Origin: Clostridiales bacterium DTU070 | Lineage (GTDB): Bacteria; Bacillota; Clostridia; DSM-8532 | Assembly (NCBI GenBank): GCA_001513105.1 | Contig: LFSH01000062.1 | Coordinates: forward strand, 1-64,000 | Reading direction: 5' to 3' | Length of the DNA: 64,000 nt | Shown: positions 16,381 to 25,437 of the stretch, in pieces | Numbering within the stretch: the stretch's first letter is position 1 | Layout: the number at the start of each line of letters is the position of its first letter | Made by a program: the position numbers and the translations under genes | Notes under the pieces: generated by a model | Database searches by the model: none | Told to the model about the DNA's origin: nothing | Seen by the model: the letters and a program-made list of their open reading frames with translations, nothing else

Positions 16381-19374
16381 ATGTATAAATCAGAATTGGG
16401 CAGCAATGCGGAGATAAAACTTAATACCGGTTTAAAAAGTATACTTGGAATTGATATCGGTTCTACAACCGCCAAAATTGTTCTGGTTCAGAACGGCAAA
16501 ATTACATACAGTAAGTATGAAAGGCATTTTTCACAGGTTCGGAATAAAACCCGTGACATGGTGCTTGAAATAGAACCAATTATTCGTAACGAGCAAATTT
16601 TTATTGCTCTTTCGGGATCTGCCGGACTTGGTCTTGCAGACGATACCGGTTTGCCTTTTGTCCAGGAAGTATTTGCAACAGGCGAACTGATAAAACAGCT
16701 TCAGCCCGATACTTCAGTTGTAATAGAACTCGGTGGTGAGGATGCGAAAATAATTTTCTTTGACGGCTTCATGGAGCAGCGGATGAACGGGGCCTGTGCC
16801 GGCGGTACCGGTGCATTTATAGACCAGATGGCAACGTTAATGAATCTGTCAATAGATGAACTGGACAAGCTCAGCCTCCGGAGCACAAAGATTTATCCAA
16901 TAGCCTCAAGATGCGGTGTTTTCGCAAAGTCGGATATCCAGCCCCTGCTGAACCAGGGCGCAAATAAGGCAGATATAGCTGCAGGTATTTTCCAGGCAGT
17001 GGTGGACCAGACAATTACAGGTCTTGCCCAGGGGCGCAGGATACGGGGCAAAGTCATGTTTCTCGGCGGACCGGTTTACTATTGCAGGGGCCTTAGAAAG
17101 AGGTTTGTTGAAACACTGAAACTGGATGAAAACAGTGCTGTTTTCCCCGAATACGGACGGTTTGCCGTTGCGATGGGAGCTGCATTATATGCTTCAAAAC
17201 AGAAGGACGGCATATGCTGTTCAGAATTGATTGACAGGCTGGAGAAATGCACCTCGAAGAAACAGGCTGCGGTATGCCTGAAACCCCTATTTGAGAACAA
17301 GGAGAGTTACGAGAAGTTCAGGGAACGGCATCAGAAGGCAACAGTGGAAACTCTTGATATTGCAGAATACAGCGGAGACGCTTACCTTGGCATTGACTGC
17401 GGCAGTACTACAACAAAAGTTGTATTGATATCGGGCGACAAAAAACTTCTTTATTCATATTACAGCTCGAACATGGGAAACCCGGTGGATGTGGTAAAGG
17501 AACAGTTAATGAACATTCGCCGGCTTTGCGGTACGCGCATAAAAATAAAGGGTTCGGCAGTAACAGGATATGGTGAGGACCTCATCAGGCACGCGTTTCA
17601 TATTGATGCAGGCCTGGTGGAAACCATGGCCCATTTCACCGCGGCAAGGCATTTCCAGCCCGACGTTGATTTCATACTTGATATAGGCGGGCAGGATATT
17701 AAATGCTTTAAAATACATAACAAGACAATAGACAGTGTCATGCTGAATGAGGCATGTTCCTCGGGGTGCGGCTCGTTTATCGAAACCTTTGCAAAATCAA
17801 TGGGTTATGAAGTGGAAGAGTTCTCTATGCTCGGGCTTAAGTCAAAGGCACCCGTCGACCTTGGAACCAGGTGTACCGTTTTTATGAATTCTTCGGTGAA
17901 ACAGGCCCAAAAAGACGGTGCGGACATATCGGACATTTCTGCAGGCCTTTCAATGAGTGTTGTTAAGAATGCTTTGTATAAAGTTATTCGTGCGGGTTCG
18001 GCTGATGAAATCGGCAGGAATATAGTCGTACAGGGTGGTACATTCCTGAATGATGCTGTGCTCAGGAGTTTTGAACTTGAAATTGGAAGAGAAGTTATAA
18101 GGCCGCAGATTGCAGAACTGATGGGAGCATTTGGAGCAGCCCTTTACGCAATGTCGCTCCGGCTTGATAAGTCGTCGGTTCTTTCTGAAGAAGAACTGAA
18201 AAACTTCACACATAGCTCCAAAGCTGCAGTTTGCAGCGGATGCGGGAATAAGTGCCACCTTACCGTGAACATTTTTTCAGGAAAGGAAAAGTATGTATCA
18301 GGGAATAAATGCGAAAGGGTTTCGGGAACGGATAAAACGAAAACTGAAGATGTTCCGAACCTGCATGAGTTCAAGCGCAGCAGGATAAAGAATCTGAAAG
18401 AGGGCGAAAACATCCGCGGAACAATCGGTATGCCGCTCGCCCTTGGAATGTATGAGCTTGCCCCTTTCTGGCATACGATTTTTATAAGACTTGGTTTCAG
18501 GGTGTTATTCTCGGGTTTTTCAAGCAGAGAGCTGTATACAAGGGGACATGACAGCATTCCCTCTGATACCGTGTGCTATCCTGCGAAACTGATGCACGGG
18601 CATATTGAAACACTGCTTGAAAAGAAAACCGATTATATATTCTATCCATGCCTTACATATAATTTTGATGAAAAAACGGCTGACAATCACTACAACTGCC
18701 CGGTTGTTGCGTATTATTCCGAGGTCCTGAACGGGAACATGGAATCGCTGAAGAGTACCGAGTTCCTTTTTCCGTACCTGAATATCAACAATCGCAGGGA
18801 ACTGGCAAAAGAGATATATTCGCTTCTTAAGCCAAAACACCGGGATCTGACTCAGAGAGAAGTGAAGAAGGCTGTTGACGATGGCTATGAAGAATACAGG
18901 AAATGGATGGAGGAATTACGGCAGGAAGGAAGGCGCGCAATTGAATATGCAAGGGCAAACAAAAAAAGAATCCTGCTCCTTGCCGGAAGGCCATACCACA
19001 TCGATCCCGAGGTAGGCCACGGAATAGACAAACTGGCTGTTTCCCTCGGCTTTGTTGTAATAACCGAAGACAGCATAAGTGACATTATGAAGCCTGAAAA
19101 CGTAGGTGTCCTGAATCAGTGGACATACCATGCAAGGTTGTATAATGCCGCTGAATATGCAGGCCATAACGATGATGTCGAACTGGTGCAGCTTGTTTCG
19201 TTCGGCTGCGGCCTTGACGCCATTACATCCGACGAGGTCCGGGATATCCTGGAAAAGCACGGGAAGATTTATACCCAGGTTAAAATTGACGAAATATCCA
19301 ATCCGGGTGCAGTTAAAATAAGGCTAAGGAGCCTGTTGGGGGCATTGGAGGAAAGGGAGAGGCAGAATGGCTGA
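16381..19374 (+). CDS. Tandem acyl-CoA dehydratase activase-like protein with DUF2229
   Basis: A 997-aa protein with two tandem BadF/HgdC-type ASKHA ATPase domains. Domain 1 has GIDIGSTTAKIVLV near residue 23, GGEDAKI, and NGACAGGTGAFIDQMA with its cluster cysteine. Domain 2 has GIDCGSTTTKVVLI near residue 336, GGQDIKCF and NEACSSGCGSFIETFA. A Cys cluster (CSGCGNKC) near residue 620 and a DUF2229 domain follow (GMPLALGMYELAPFWHTI, DTVCYPAKLMHGH). Activases pass electrons to 2-hydroxyacyl-CoA dehydratases at the cost of ATP through a [4Fe-4S] cluster. In many clostridia the equivalent protein is about 1,400 aa and includes the dehydratase-like domain, which is here a separate overlapping gene. 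The substrate is unknown. There is no strong SD before the ATG. Confidence 0.85.
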   Translation: MYKSELGSNAEIKLNTGLKSILGIDIGSTTAKIVLVQNGKITYSKYERHFSQVRNKTRDMVLEIEPIIRNEQIFIALSGSAGLGLADDTGLPFVQEVFATGELIKQLQPDTSVVIELGGEDAKIIFFDGFMEQRMNGACAGGTGAFIDQMATLMNLSIDELDKLSLRSTKIYPIASRCGVFAKSDIQPLLNQGANKADIAAGIFQAVVDQTITGLAQGRRIRGKVMFLGGPVYYCRGLRKRFVETLKLDENSAVFPEYGRFAVAMGAALYASKQKDGICCSELIDRLEKCTSKKQAAVCLKPLFENKESYEKFRERHQKATVETLDIAEYSGDAYLGIDCGSTTTKVVLISGDKKLLYSYYSSNMGNPVDVVKEQLMNIRRLCGTRIKIKGSAVTGYGEDLIRHAFHIDAGLVETMAHFTAARHFQPDVDFILDIGGQDIKCFKIHNKTIDSVMLNEACSSGCGSFIETFAKSMGYEVEEFSMLGLKSKAPVDLGTRCTVFMNSSVKQAQKDGADISDISAGLSMSVVKNALYKVIRAGSADEIGRNIVVQGGTFLNDAVLRSFELEIGREVIRPQIAELMGAFGAALYAMSLRLDKSSVLSEEELKNFTHSSKAAVCSGCGNKCHLTVNIFSGKEKYVSGNKCERVSGTDKTKTEDVPNLHEFKRSRIKNLKEGENIRGTIGMPLALGMYELAPFWHTIFIRLGFRVLFSGFSSRELYTRGHDSIPSDTVCYPAKLMHGHIETLLEKKTDYIFYPCLTYNFDEKTADNHYNCPVVAYYSEVLNGNMESLKSTEFLFPYLNINNRRELAKEIYSLLKPKHRDLTQREVKKAVDDGYEEYRKWMEELRQEGRRAIEYARANKKRILLLAGRPYHIDPEVGHGIDKLAVSLGFVVITEDSISDIMKPENVGVLNQWTYHARLYNAAEYAGHNDDVELVQLVSFGCGLDAITSDEVRDILEKHGKIYTQVKIDEISNPGAVKIRLRSLLGALEERERQNG

Positions 19375-20626
19375 AAATAGGGGTACGGTTCTCTTTACAA
19401 AAAACATGAAAAAGGATTATACCATTCTGGCTCCTTCAATGCTGCCTCTTCATTTCAGAATGCTTGAGGGAGTACTGAATTCTTTCGGATACCGCGTCAG
19501 GGTATTGGAAACGTCGGGTAAGCATATAATTGATAAAGGCCTTAAATATGTGCATAACGATACCTGTTATCCGGCTCTTATCGTGATTGGACAGCTTTTG
19601 GATGCCCTTGAAAGCGGGAAATATGATCCTGGCAAAACCGCGCTTTTGCTTACTCAAACCGGGGGAGGATGCAGGGCGTCGAACTATGTGTCACTGCTCA
19701 GAAAAGCCGTTGCAAAGGCAGGATACGGGCAAATACCCGTAATACCATTGAGTTTTGCAAATCTGGAACGGCATCCCGGTTTTAAACTTACAGTGCCGAT
19801 GGTTCACCGGATGCTTTATGCGGTATTGTACGGGGATTTGCTAATGACTCTTAAGAACCAGTGCAAACCATATGAGATAAACAGGGGTGAAAGCGAAGCC
19901 CTGGCCAGTAGCTGGGCTGAAAGGCTTTCAAGGGAGCTGGGCAGGAAAAACAGGATCAGCTACAGGAAAATCAGGGAAAACTATAAGAGTATAGTTAAGG
20001 ATTTTTCGAAAATATCCCGAACTGATGAAAGAAAAATAAGGATTGGCATTGTAGGGGAGATTTATGTCAAGTTTTCACCGATAGGAAACAACAACTTAGA
20101 GGATTTCCTTATATCAGAGGGCGCAGAGCCTGTTCTGCCGGGTCTTTTGGATTTTTGCCTGTACTGCGTCTACAATGGTATTGTTGATGCTGAACTTTAT
20201 GGTATCCGGCGCCTTAAGGCATTTTTCTGCAAGATACTTTACAGGTTTTTGATTAAAAAGCAAAAGGATTTGATATGCAGTATTACAGAAAACAGCAATT
20301 TCAGGCCCATGGGATATTTTGAAGTAACCAGGATCTTGCCCGAAGGCATAATCGGACTTGGAACAAAAATGGGCGAAGGATGGCTCCTCACGGCCGAAAT
20401 GCTTGAGTTTGCAAGTCAGGGAGTCCATGGCATAATCTGCACCCAGCCCTTTGGCTGCCTGCCCAACCATATTGCGGGCAAGGGGATGATGAACCCGGTC
20501 CAGAAAAGGCACCCTGATATAAACATAGTGGCTTTGGACTACGATCCGGGTACGTCCCGGATAAACCAGGAAAACAGGATAAAGCTGATGCTGTCTGACG
20601 CGAAAAGCAGGGCAGGTTGCAATTAA
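19367..20626 (+). CDS. 2-hydroxyacyl-CoA dehydratase-like protein
   Basis: A 419-aa protein matching the C-terminal part of the large fused activase/dehydratase proteins of clostridia. It has HNDTCYPALIVIGQLLDAL and LTQTGGGCRASNYVSLLRKA, with cysteines that probably hold an iron-sulfur cluster, and ICTQPFGCLPNHIAGKG near its end. The start codon lies 8 bases inside the activase gene in another frame, so the two are translationally coupled and probably form a complex. The activase/dehydratase chemistry is known for related systems, but the large clostridial family itself has no established reaction. Confidence 0.8.
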   Translation: MAENRGTVLFTKNMKKDYTILAPSMLPLHFRMLEGVLNSFGYRVRVLETSGKHIIDKGLKYVHNDTCYPALIVIGQLLDALESGKYDPGKTALLLTQTGGGCRASNYVSLLRKAVAKAGYGQIPVIPLSFANLERHPGFKLTVPMVHRMLYAVLYGDLLMTLKNQCKPYEINRGESEALASSWAERLSRELGRKNRISYRKIRENYKSIVKDFSKISRTDERKIRIGIVGEIYVKFSPIGNNNLEDFLISEGAEPVLPGLLDFCLYCVYNGIVDAELYGIRRLKAFFCKILYRFLIKKQKDLICSITENSNFRPMGYFEVTRILPEGIIGLGTKMGEGWLLTAEMLEFASQGVHGIICTQPFGCLPNHIAGKGMMNPVQKRHPDINIVALDYDPGTSRINQENRIKLMLSDAKSRAGCN

Positions 20627-20693
20627 ATTGGGATAGGCTAAAATAGAAATATGGTGGAATTTATCTGTCGCAAAAATGAAAGGGGATGTTATT

Positions 20694-21434
20694 TTGGATA
20701 AGGTACTGGAGGCAGCAAGACTTATAAAGGAGTCGGAAAGCGTTGTTGTTATTACGGGTGCAGGCGCTTCAACCGAAAGCGGTATTCCTGATTTCAGGTC
20801 AAACATAGTACAGCCGAAAAACAGGAAAAAATACGATTATCCTTCCGAAGTTCTTCTTAGCCACAGTTTCTTTATCAGCAATACCGAAACCTTTTATGAC
20901 TATTACATGAACAACCTGATATACAGGGACGCAAAACCGAATGACTGTCATAAGTCCCTTGCTGAAATGGAAAAGTACTGCAATGTCCTTGCGGTTATAA
21001 CGCAGAATATAGACGGGTTGCACCAGGAGGCAGGCTCCTCGAATGTTATCGAGCTCCACGGCACAACCAGGAGATATTTCTGCATGAAGTGCAGAAAGCA
21101 ATTCTCCCTTGATGATTTTAAAGAAAATCAGCATGTGCCGAAATGCGACAAATGCGGCGGAATTATCAAGCCCGATGTTGTTCTGTATGAAGAGCCGCTG
21201 AACGATAGGTATCTTACAATGGCTGCCAACCTGGTGATGAAAGCCGATGTGCTGCTTGTTATAGGCACAAGCCTTGTAGTTTACCCTGCAGCAGGTTTAC
21301 TGAATTATTACAGGGGAAATAAGCTGCTCATTGTAAACCTTGGCACTACGCCTTTCGACAGCAGGGCAAGGATAGTGATACATGAAAGCTGCGGTTCTGT
21401 AATGAAAAGAATCCTGGACGGCTTAAAATCATGA
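20694..21434 (+). CDS. cobB: Sir2-family NAD-dependent protein deacylase
   Basis: A sirtuin of 246 aa that removes acyl groups from protein lysines using NAD. The NAD site reads GAGASTESGIPDFRS near residues 22-36, and TQNIDGLHQEAG contains the ribose-binding Asn-Ile-Asp. The catalytic His is in ELHGTTRR. Two CxxC pairs (CMKC and CDKC) form the zinc ribbon. I chose TTG 20694 because aaagggga (20679-20686) is well placed for it, while the ATG at 20676 lies upstream of the SD. In acetyl-CoA-rich anaerobes the usual role is activating acetyl-CoA synthetase or modulating central enzymes; the target here is unknown. Confidence 0.92.
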   Translation: MDKVLEAARLIKESESVVVITGAGASTESGIPDFRSNIVQPKNRKKYDYPSEVLLSHSFFISNTETFYDYYMNNLIYRDAKPNDCHKSLAEMEKYCNVLAVITQNIDGLHQEAGSSNVIELHGTTRRYFCMKCRKQFSLDDFKENQHVPKCDKCGGIIKPDVVLYEEPLNDRYLTMAANLVMKADVLLVIGTSLVVYPAAGLLNYYRGNKLLIVNLGTTPFDSRARIVIHESCGSVMKRILDGLKS

Positions 21435-21517
21435 ATTTCCCTGTTTAATTCGTTATACCGCGTTCATTCATGGCGTGGATATGTTAAGCTGTAACTTTTC
21501 ATAATTTTAACATGCAT

Positions 21518-21546
21518 CGGTCTTATTAACGGCAGGACCGGCTTTT
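21518..21546 (+). terminator. Probable terminator after the sirtuin gene
   Basis: The arms cggtctt (21518-21524) and aggaccg (21534-21540) pair with one G-U and are followed by gcttttt. It is a moderate hairpin with a short T-run. Confidence 0.5.
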
Positions 21547-21594
21547 TCAACTGAAGATAATACCCGGTATCGGGCTGCAAAACTGAAAAAACAT

Positions 21595-21623
21595 TTACTG
21601 TACCGGCCCGGGCAAAGTATAAT
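21595..21623 (+). promoter_or_regulatory. Probable promoter of the dehydratase-aldolase pair
   Basis: TTACTG (21595-21600), a 17-base spacer and TATAAT (21618-21623) precede the dehydratase gene. The -35 is poor and the spacer holds ggcccgggc, so an activator or repressor site is possible. Confidence 0.45.
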
Positions 21624-21699
21624 TAAGGGGAACGGAAGAAGTTTCCCGAATTCTCCATACACCGCGTAAAGTTAATTTGAAAGGCAAAGGGCGATTATA

Positions 21700-23424
21700 A
21701 TGCATGATATTAAACAGAGAAGCTCATCCGAACGCCTGTTATGGGCCCAGTTTGACACCCTCCAGCTTGGTTCGGGATGGGATGAAAAAGACATTTCAAA
21801 GCCGCAGGTTTTAATCGAGGATGTATACGGTGACAGCCATCCCGGAAGCACCCATTTGAACAAACTGACCGAACAGGCAAAGTACGGGGTTATTGAGGAA
21901 GGCGGGTTCGCCGCCAATTTCCATGCCACCGATGTCTGCGACGGATGTGCACAGGGCCATAACGGAATGAATATGATTTTGGCTTCGAGGGAAGCAATAT
22001 GTGACATGGTTGAAGTACACGGCAGCGTAATCCCGTGGGACGGCATAATCCTTACATCATCCTGCGACAAGTCGGTGCCTGCTAATCTGAAAGCTGCCGC
22101 AAGGCTTGATATCCCGGCGATTTTCATACCCGGCGGAAGCATGCGGCCGGGACCAAACATGACCACATCCCTTGGAAATGGTGATATTTCCTTAAGGCAA
22201 AGGAAAGGGGAGATTTCCGGGCAGGAAATCAGGGACTATAAACTTACGGGATGCCCGTCAGAAGGAGCCTGTTCTTTCCTTGGAACGGCAAGCACAATGC
22301 AGTGCATGGCAGAAGCGTTGGGCATGGCCCTTCCGGGAAGTGCACTGGTACCTGCGACGATGAGGGATATCCTGTCCTTTTCCCGAAACTCGGGCAGAAA
22401 AATCATGGAACTTATAAAGAGGAATATTACCCCGTCGAAAATCATGACCAGGGAGGCATTTATCAACGCGATAGTAATTCACAGTGCCATAGGCGGTTCT
22501 ACGAATGCGCTGATCCATTTGCCTTCCATTGCAAGAGAGCTGGGTATTATCCTAAAGCCCGAACTGTTTGATGAAATCAATCATAAAGTACCGCATATAG
22601 GAAACCTCAATCCGGGCGGCAGGCATCTTACAGAATCATTTTGGTTTGCAGGCGGAATTCCGATGGTGCAGCTGATGCTTAAGGATTTTCTGAACCTTGA
22701 TGTATTAACTGTTACAGGCAAAACCCTTGGCGAAAATCTTGAGGACCTGCAAAGGGATAATTTCTTTGAAAGAAATCTTGGCTACCTGGCAAATTACGGC
22801 TTAAGGCGAGAGGATGTACTGGTACCTGTTGAAAAGGCTGCAGAAAAAGGTTCCATAGCAATCCTTAAAGGGAACCTGGCACCCAAAGGCGCGGTTGTCA
22901 AATACTCAGCATGCGCTGAAAACATGAGAAGGCATAAAGGTATCGCAAGGGTATACAACTCTGAGGAAGATGCTTATAATGCAGTTGTAAACGGAGATAT
23001 AAATCCCGGGGAGATTATCGTTATCAGGTACGAAGGGCCGAGAGGCAGCGGAATGCCCGAAATGCTGATGACCACCGAGGCAATAGTTTGCGACAGGAGG
23101 CTTAATGGTACCGTTTCACTTGTCACCGACGGCAGGTTCTCGGGTGCAACGCGCGGGGCCGCAATAGGCCATGTATCGCCCGAAGCTGCAGCGGGCGGGC
23201 CGATAGCCTTTATTGAAACAGGGGATATTATCGAATATGATATAGCGAAAAGGACGCTGAATGTAGTCGGAATCAACGGAAAAGAAGCAACTGCGGAGGA
23301 AATAGACAGGGTATTCGCAGAACGAAGAAAAAAGAACGGCATCATACCGCGTCCGCCAAGGAAAGGGCTGTTTAAACGGTATACCGAATCAGCGCTTTCC
23401 GCGATGGATGGGGCAGGGTATTAG
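21700..23424 (+). CDS. IlvD/EDD-family dehydratase, probably for a sugar acid
   Basis: A 574-aa iron-sulfur dehydratase. Cluster and magnesium motifs are visible: DVCDGCAQGHNG near residues 79-90, SSCDKSVPANLK near 125-136, and CPSEGACSFLGTASTMQC near 185-203. The C-terminal swivel domain carries RYEGPRGSGMPEML and DGRFSGATRG. The family includes dihydroxy-acid dehydratase (ilvD, branched-chain amino acids), phosphogluconate dehydratase and aldonic-acid dehydratases. No ilvB, ilvC or leu gene is near. The next gene is a DapA-family aldolase 20 bases away, which fits a sugar acid to 2-keto-3-deoxy acid to pyruvate route. I therefore leave out the ilvD symbol; true IlvD activity remains possible. 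Confidence 0.8.
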   Translation: MHDIKQRSSSERLLWAQFDTLQLGSGWDEKDISKPQVLIEDVYGDSHPGSTHLNKLTEQAKYGVIEEGGFAANFHATDVCDGCAQGHNGMNMILASREAICDMVEVHGSVIPWDGIILTSSCDKSVPANLKAAARLDIPAIFIPGGSMRPGPNMTTSLGNGDISLRQRKGEISGQEIRDYKLTGCPSEGACSFLGTASTMQCMAEALGMALPGSALVPATMRDILSFSRNSGRKIMELIKRNITPSKIMTREAFINAIVIHSAIGGSTNALIHLPSIARELGIILKPELFDEINHKVPHIGNLNPGGRHLTESFWFAGGIPMVQLMLKDFLNLDVLTVTGKTLGENLEDLQRDNFFERNLGYLANYGLRREDVLVPVEKAAEKGSIAILKGNLAPKGAVVKYSACAENMRRHKGIARVYNSEEDAYNAVVNGDINPGEIIVIRYEGPRGSGMPEMLMTTEAIVCDRRLNGTVSLVTDGRFSGATRGAAIGHVSPEAAAGGPIAFIETGDIIEYDIAKRTLNVVGINGKEATAEEIDRVFAERRKKNGIIPRPPRKGLFKRYTESALSAMDGAGY

Positions 23425-23444
23425 CAAGGAGAGTGGAAACGGAT

Positions 23445-24341
23445 ATGAAAGGAAGTTATATAACCCCGGCTGTTACTGCTTTTGACAGTGAAGGCAACCT
23501 TGACTTTTACGCATTGAAATGCGTTTATGATCACCTTGTAAATAACGGAATTAAGGAAATCCTTATTCTTGGCAGCATAGGAGAGTTTTTTGCACTGTCC
23601 TGCGACAAAAAGAAGGATTTAATCAAATTTGCCGTAAGGTACATAAACAACAGGGCAAAAGTTATAGTCGGCACTGCCGGAGTAAATATAACCGAAACCA
23701 TTGAACTTACAAGATATGCATTTGAACAGGGCGCTGATGCGGTTATTGTAATTTCACCCTATTACTTCAGTTTCAATGACAGCAGTGTTGAAGAGTATTA
23801 TGACATCGTGGCAAGGCAGTGCCCGGGAGACCTGTACCTGTACAACTTTCCTGACAGGACGGGTCATGATCTTTCCCCTGGTGTTATGCTGAGGCTTGCA
23901 AGAAAACATAAAAACATAGTCGGGTGCAAGGACACACTTGCCGGGATGGATCATACGAGGGAACTGATAAAACTAATTAAGCCTGAGTTTCCCGGGTTTA
24001 AAATATACTCAGGTTTTGATGACAACTTTGCTCATAATGTTTTATCGGGCGGGGACGGCTGTATTGCCGGGTTGTCGAATGTGTTTCCCGGACTGTGCAG
24101 CAGCTGGGTTGAAGCTGTTGAAAAAAATGGCATGGAGAAAGTGTCGGAGATACAGAAGACCGTAGATATACTGATGGGTATTTACAGTGTAGGTAAACCC
24201 TTTGTGCCGTATATCAAGAAAGCTATGAACATTATAGGTCTGCCCGTGAAAGAATACTGTACGCCTCCAATGCCGAAGGTTACAGACAGTGAAGCAGAAC
24301 AAATAAGAAATATACTGGAAAAGGCCGGTATGTTGAATTGA
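23445..24341 (+). CDS. DapA/NAL-family lyase, probable 2-keto-3-deoxy sugar acid aldolase
   Basis: A class I aldolase of the dihydrodipicolinate synthase/N-acetylneuraminate lyase family (298 aa). The carboxylate-binding strand reads ILGSIGEFFALS, the catalytic Tyr is in LYNFPDRTG and the Schiff-base Lys is in VGCKDTLAG. Typical length for the family is about 295 aa. I prefer ATG 23445; the GTG at 23433 overlaps the SD aaggag. Dihydrodipicolinate synthase usually has TGE after its first GG/GS turn. Here the reading is SIGEF, which fits the KDG-aldolase branch better. It is transcribed with the upstream dehydratase. Confidence 0.8.
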   Translation: MKGSYITPAVTAFDSEGNLDFYALKCVYDHLVNNGIKEILILGSIGEFFALSCDKKKDLIKFAVRYINNRAKVIVGTAGVNITETIELTRYAFEQGADAVIVISPYYFSFNDSSVEEYYDIVARQCPGDLYLYNFPDRTGHDLSPGVMLRLARKHKNIVGCKDTLAGMDHTRELIKLIKPEFPGFKIYSGFDDNFAHNVLSGGDGCIAGLSNVFPGLCSSWVEAVEKNGMEKVSEIQKTVDILMGIYSVGKPFVPYIKKAMNIIGLPVKEYCTPPMPKVTDSEAEQIRNILEKAGMLN

Positions 24342-24364
24342 AACGCAGAATGAAGGGTGATTGA

Positions 24365-24868
24365 ATGTTTGAAATGAAGGAAATAAAGACCGGGAATAAA
24401 AATGAATTATATAAACAGATAAACGGTTATCTTACTGCATTGATAAGCGAAGAACCAGACTGGCTTGCAGGCATATCAAACGCCTGTGCCCTTTTGAACC
24501 AGGCCCTTCCGGACATAAACTGGGCGGGTTTTTACCTGTATAAAAATAATGAACTGGTCCTGGGGCCTTTCCAGGGTAAACCGGCATGCGTCAGGATACC
24601 CATCGGCAAAGGCGTGTGCGGAACAGCTGCTGCAAAAAGGGAGGTCCAGGTAGTGGAGGATGTGGAGCTGTTCCCGGGGCATATCGCATGCGATAGTGCA
24701 TCAAGGTCTGAAATAGTGGTACCAATAATAAAAAATGAAAGGCTTATAGGTGTCCTTGATATAGACAGTCCTGTAAAATCCCGCTTTGATGAACTGGATG
24801 CTAAAGGGCTGTCGGATTTTACGGGTATATTGAACAGGTACCTCGATTGGCCTGAGTTTTTCGTGTAA
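24365..24868 (+). CDS. msrC: Free methionine-(R)-sulfoxide reductase (GAF domain)
   Basis: A single GAF-domain enzyme of 167 aa that reduces free methionine R-sulfoxide. Three cysteines, Cys75, Cys85 and Cys109, have the same 10 and 24 spacing as the catalytic and resolving cysteines of E. coli fRMsr (YebR/MsrC). The motifs GVCGTAA and HIACDSASRSEIVVPI are characteristic. The protein has no signal peptide and acts in the cytosol in oxidative-stress repair. It follows the aldolase gene by 23 bases, so it may be carried on the same transcript although its function is unrelated. The downstream gene is convergent, with only 4 bases between the stops. Confidence 0.9.
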   Translation: MFEMKEIKTGNKNELYKQINGYLTALISEEPDWLAGISNACALLNQALPDINWAGFYLYKNNELVLGPFQGKPACVRIPIGKGVCGTAAAKREVQVVEDVELFPGHIACDSASRSEIVVPIIKNERLIGVLDIDSPVKSRFDELDAKGLSDFTGILNRYLDWPEFFV

Positions 24869-24872
24869 AGGA

Positions 24873-25280
24873 TCAGTATCCGTTTTTTGAAGCCCTGATC
24901 CAAAGGAGTTTAACCATACCCCAGCCTATCAGGGCGTAAATTGCCATTGCAACTATTGTTGCAGGGTCGAATACCGATCTTGCTGCAAGGCCTCTTGTTG
25001 ATACCGGGTTGAAAATACCCGAAAAAGGAGCAATAAATATACCCGTTATCGCGTATAAAAAGGCTGTGAAACCGCTTCTTGGATTGGCACCGAGCAGCAT
25101 GAACAGGAATCTCAGTCCAAGAAGGGTTTCTATCAGTCCAAGTACATAGTAAATTATGTTTTTCGCCCTGACAAACCATACCGGTGTGTCATGATCAATA
25201 ACCGCATCACCGGAACTATGCCTTGTAATATGAATTACATTGTCTGTTCTTTCATGTAAGGATTCTTTTTCCTGGGCCAT
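24873..25280 (-). CDS. YggT-like small membrane protein
   Basis: A 135-aa protein with a cytosolic N-terminus of about 45 residues and about three hydrophobic segments (IIYYVLGLIETLLGLRFLFMLLG; FLYAITGIFIAPFSGIF; ATIVAMAIYALIGWGMVKLLW). The pattern RFLFMLLGANP...FLYAITGIFIAPFSGIF is that of the YGGT family (PF02325). The function is not established; family members occur near cell-division and osmotic-response genes. I start it at ATG 25280, 8 bases after aggaga, and not at the GTG 6 bases upstream. It is a single gene, convergent with msrC. Confidence 0.7.
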   Translation of the reverse strand: MAQEKESLHERTDNVIHITRHSSGDAVIDHDTPVWFVRAKNIIYYVLGLIETLLGLRFLFMLLGANPRSGFTAFLYAITGIFIAPFSGIFNPVSTRGLAARSVFDPATIVAMAIYALIGWGMVKLLWIRASKNGY

Positions 25281-25437
25281 AAGCACTTCTCCTGTTTACG
25301 ACAGTCTGTTTGTTATTTAGTATTATCGAAAAAAAGTTTTATATTCATGCATTTATCTCGGGTTGCAGTGATGAGTTCCGCACAATAAGGCAGGGCATAC
25401 ATATAATATTATGTAATTTACTTTTAGGAGGTTTATG

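Noticed and set aside
20114..20806. A 230-codon minus-strand frame opposite the dehydratase-like and sirtuin genes
   Set aside because: It lies opposite two well-supported genes and has no SD or recognisable domain.
21700..23424. Naming the dehydratase ilvD for branched-chain amino acid synthesis
   Set aside because: Family membership is clear, but no branched-chain genes are nearby and the linked aldolase argues for sugar-acid use, so the symbol is withheld.
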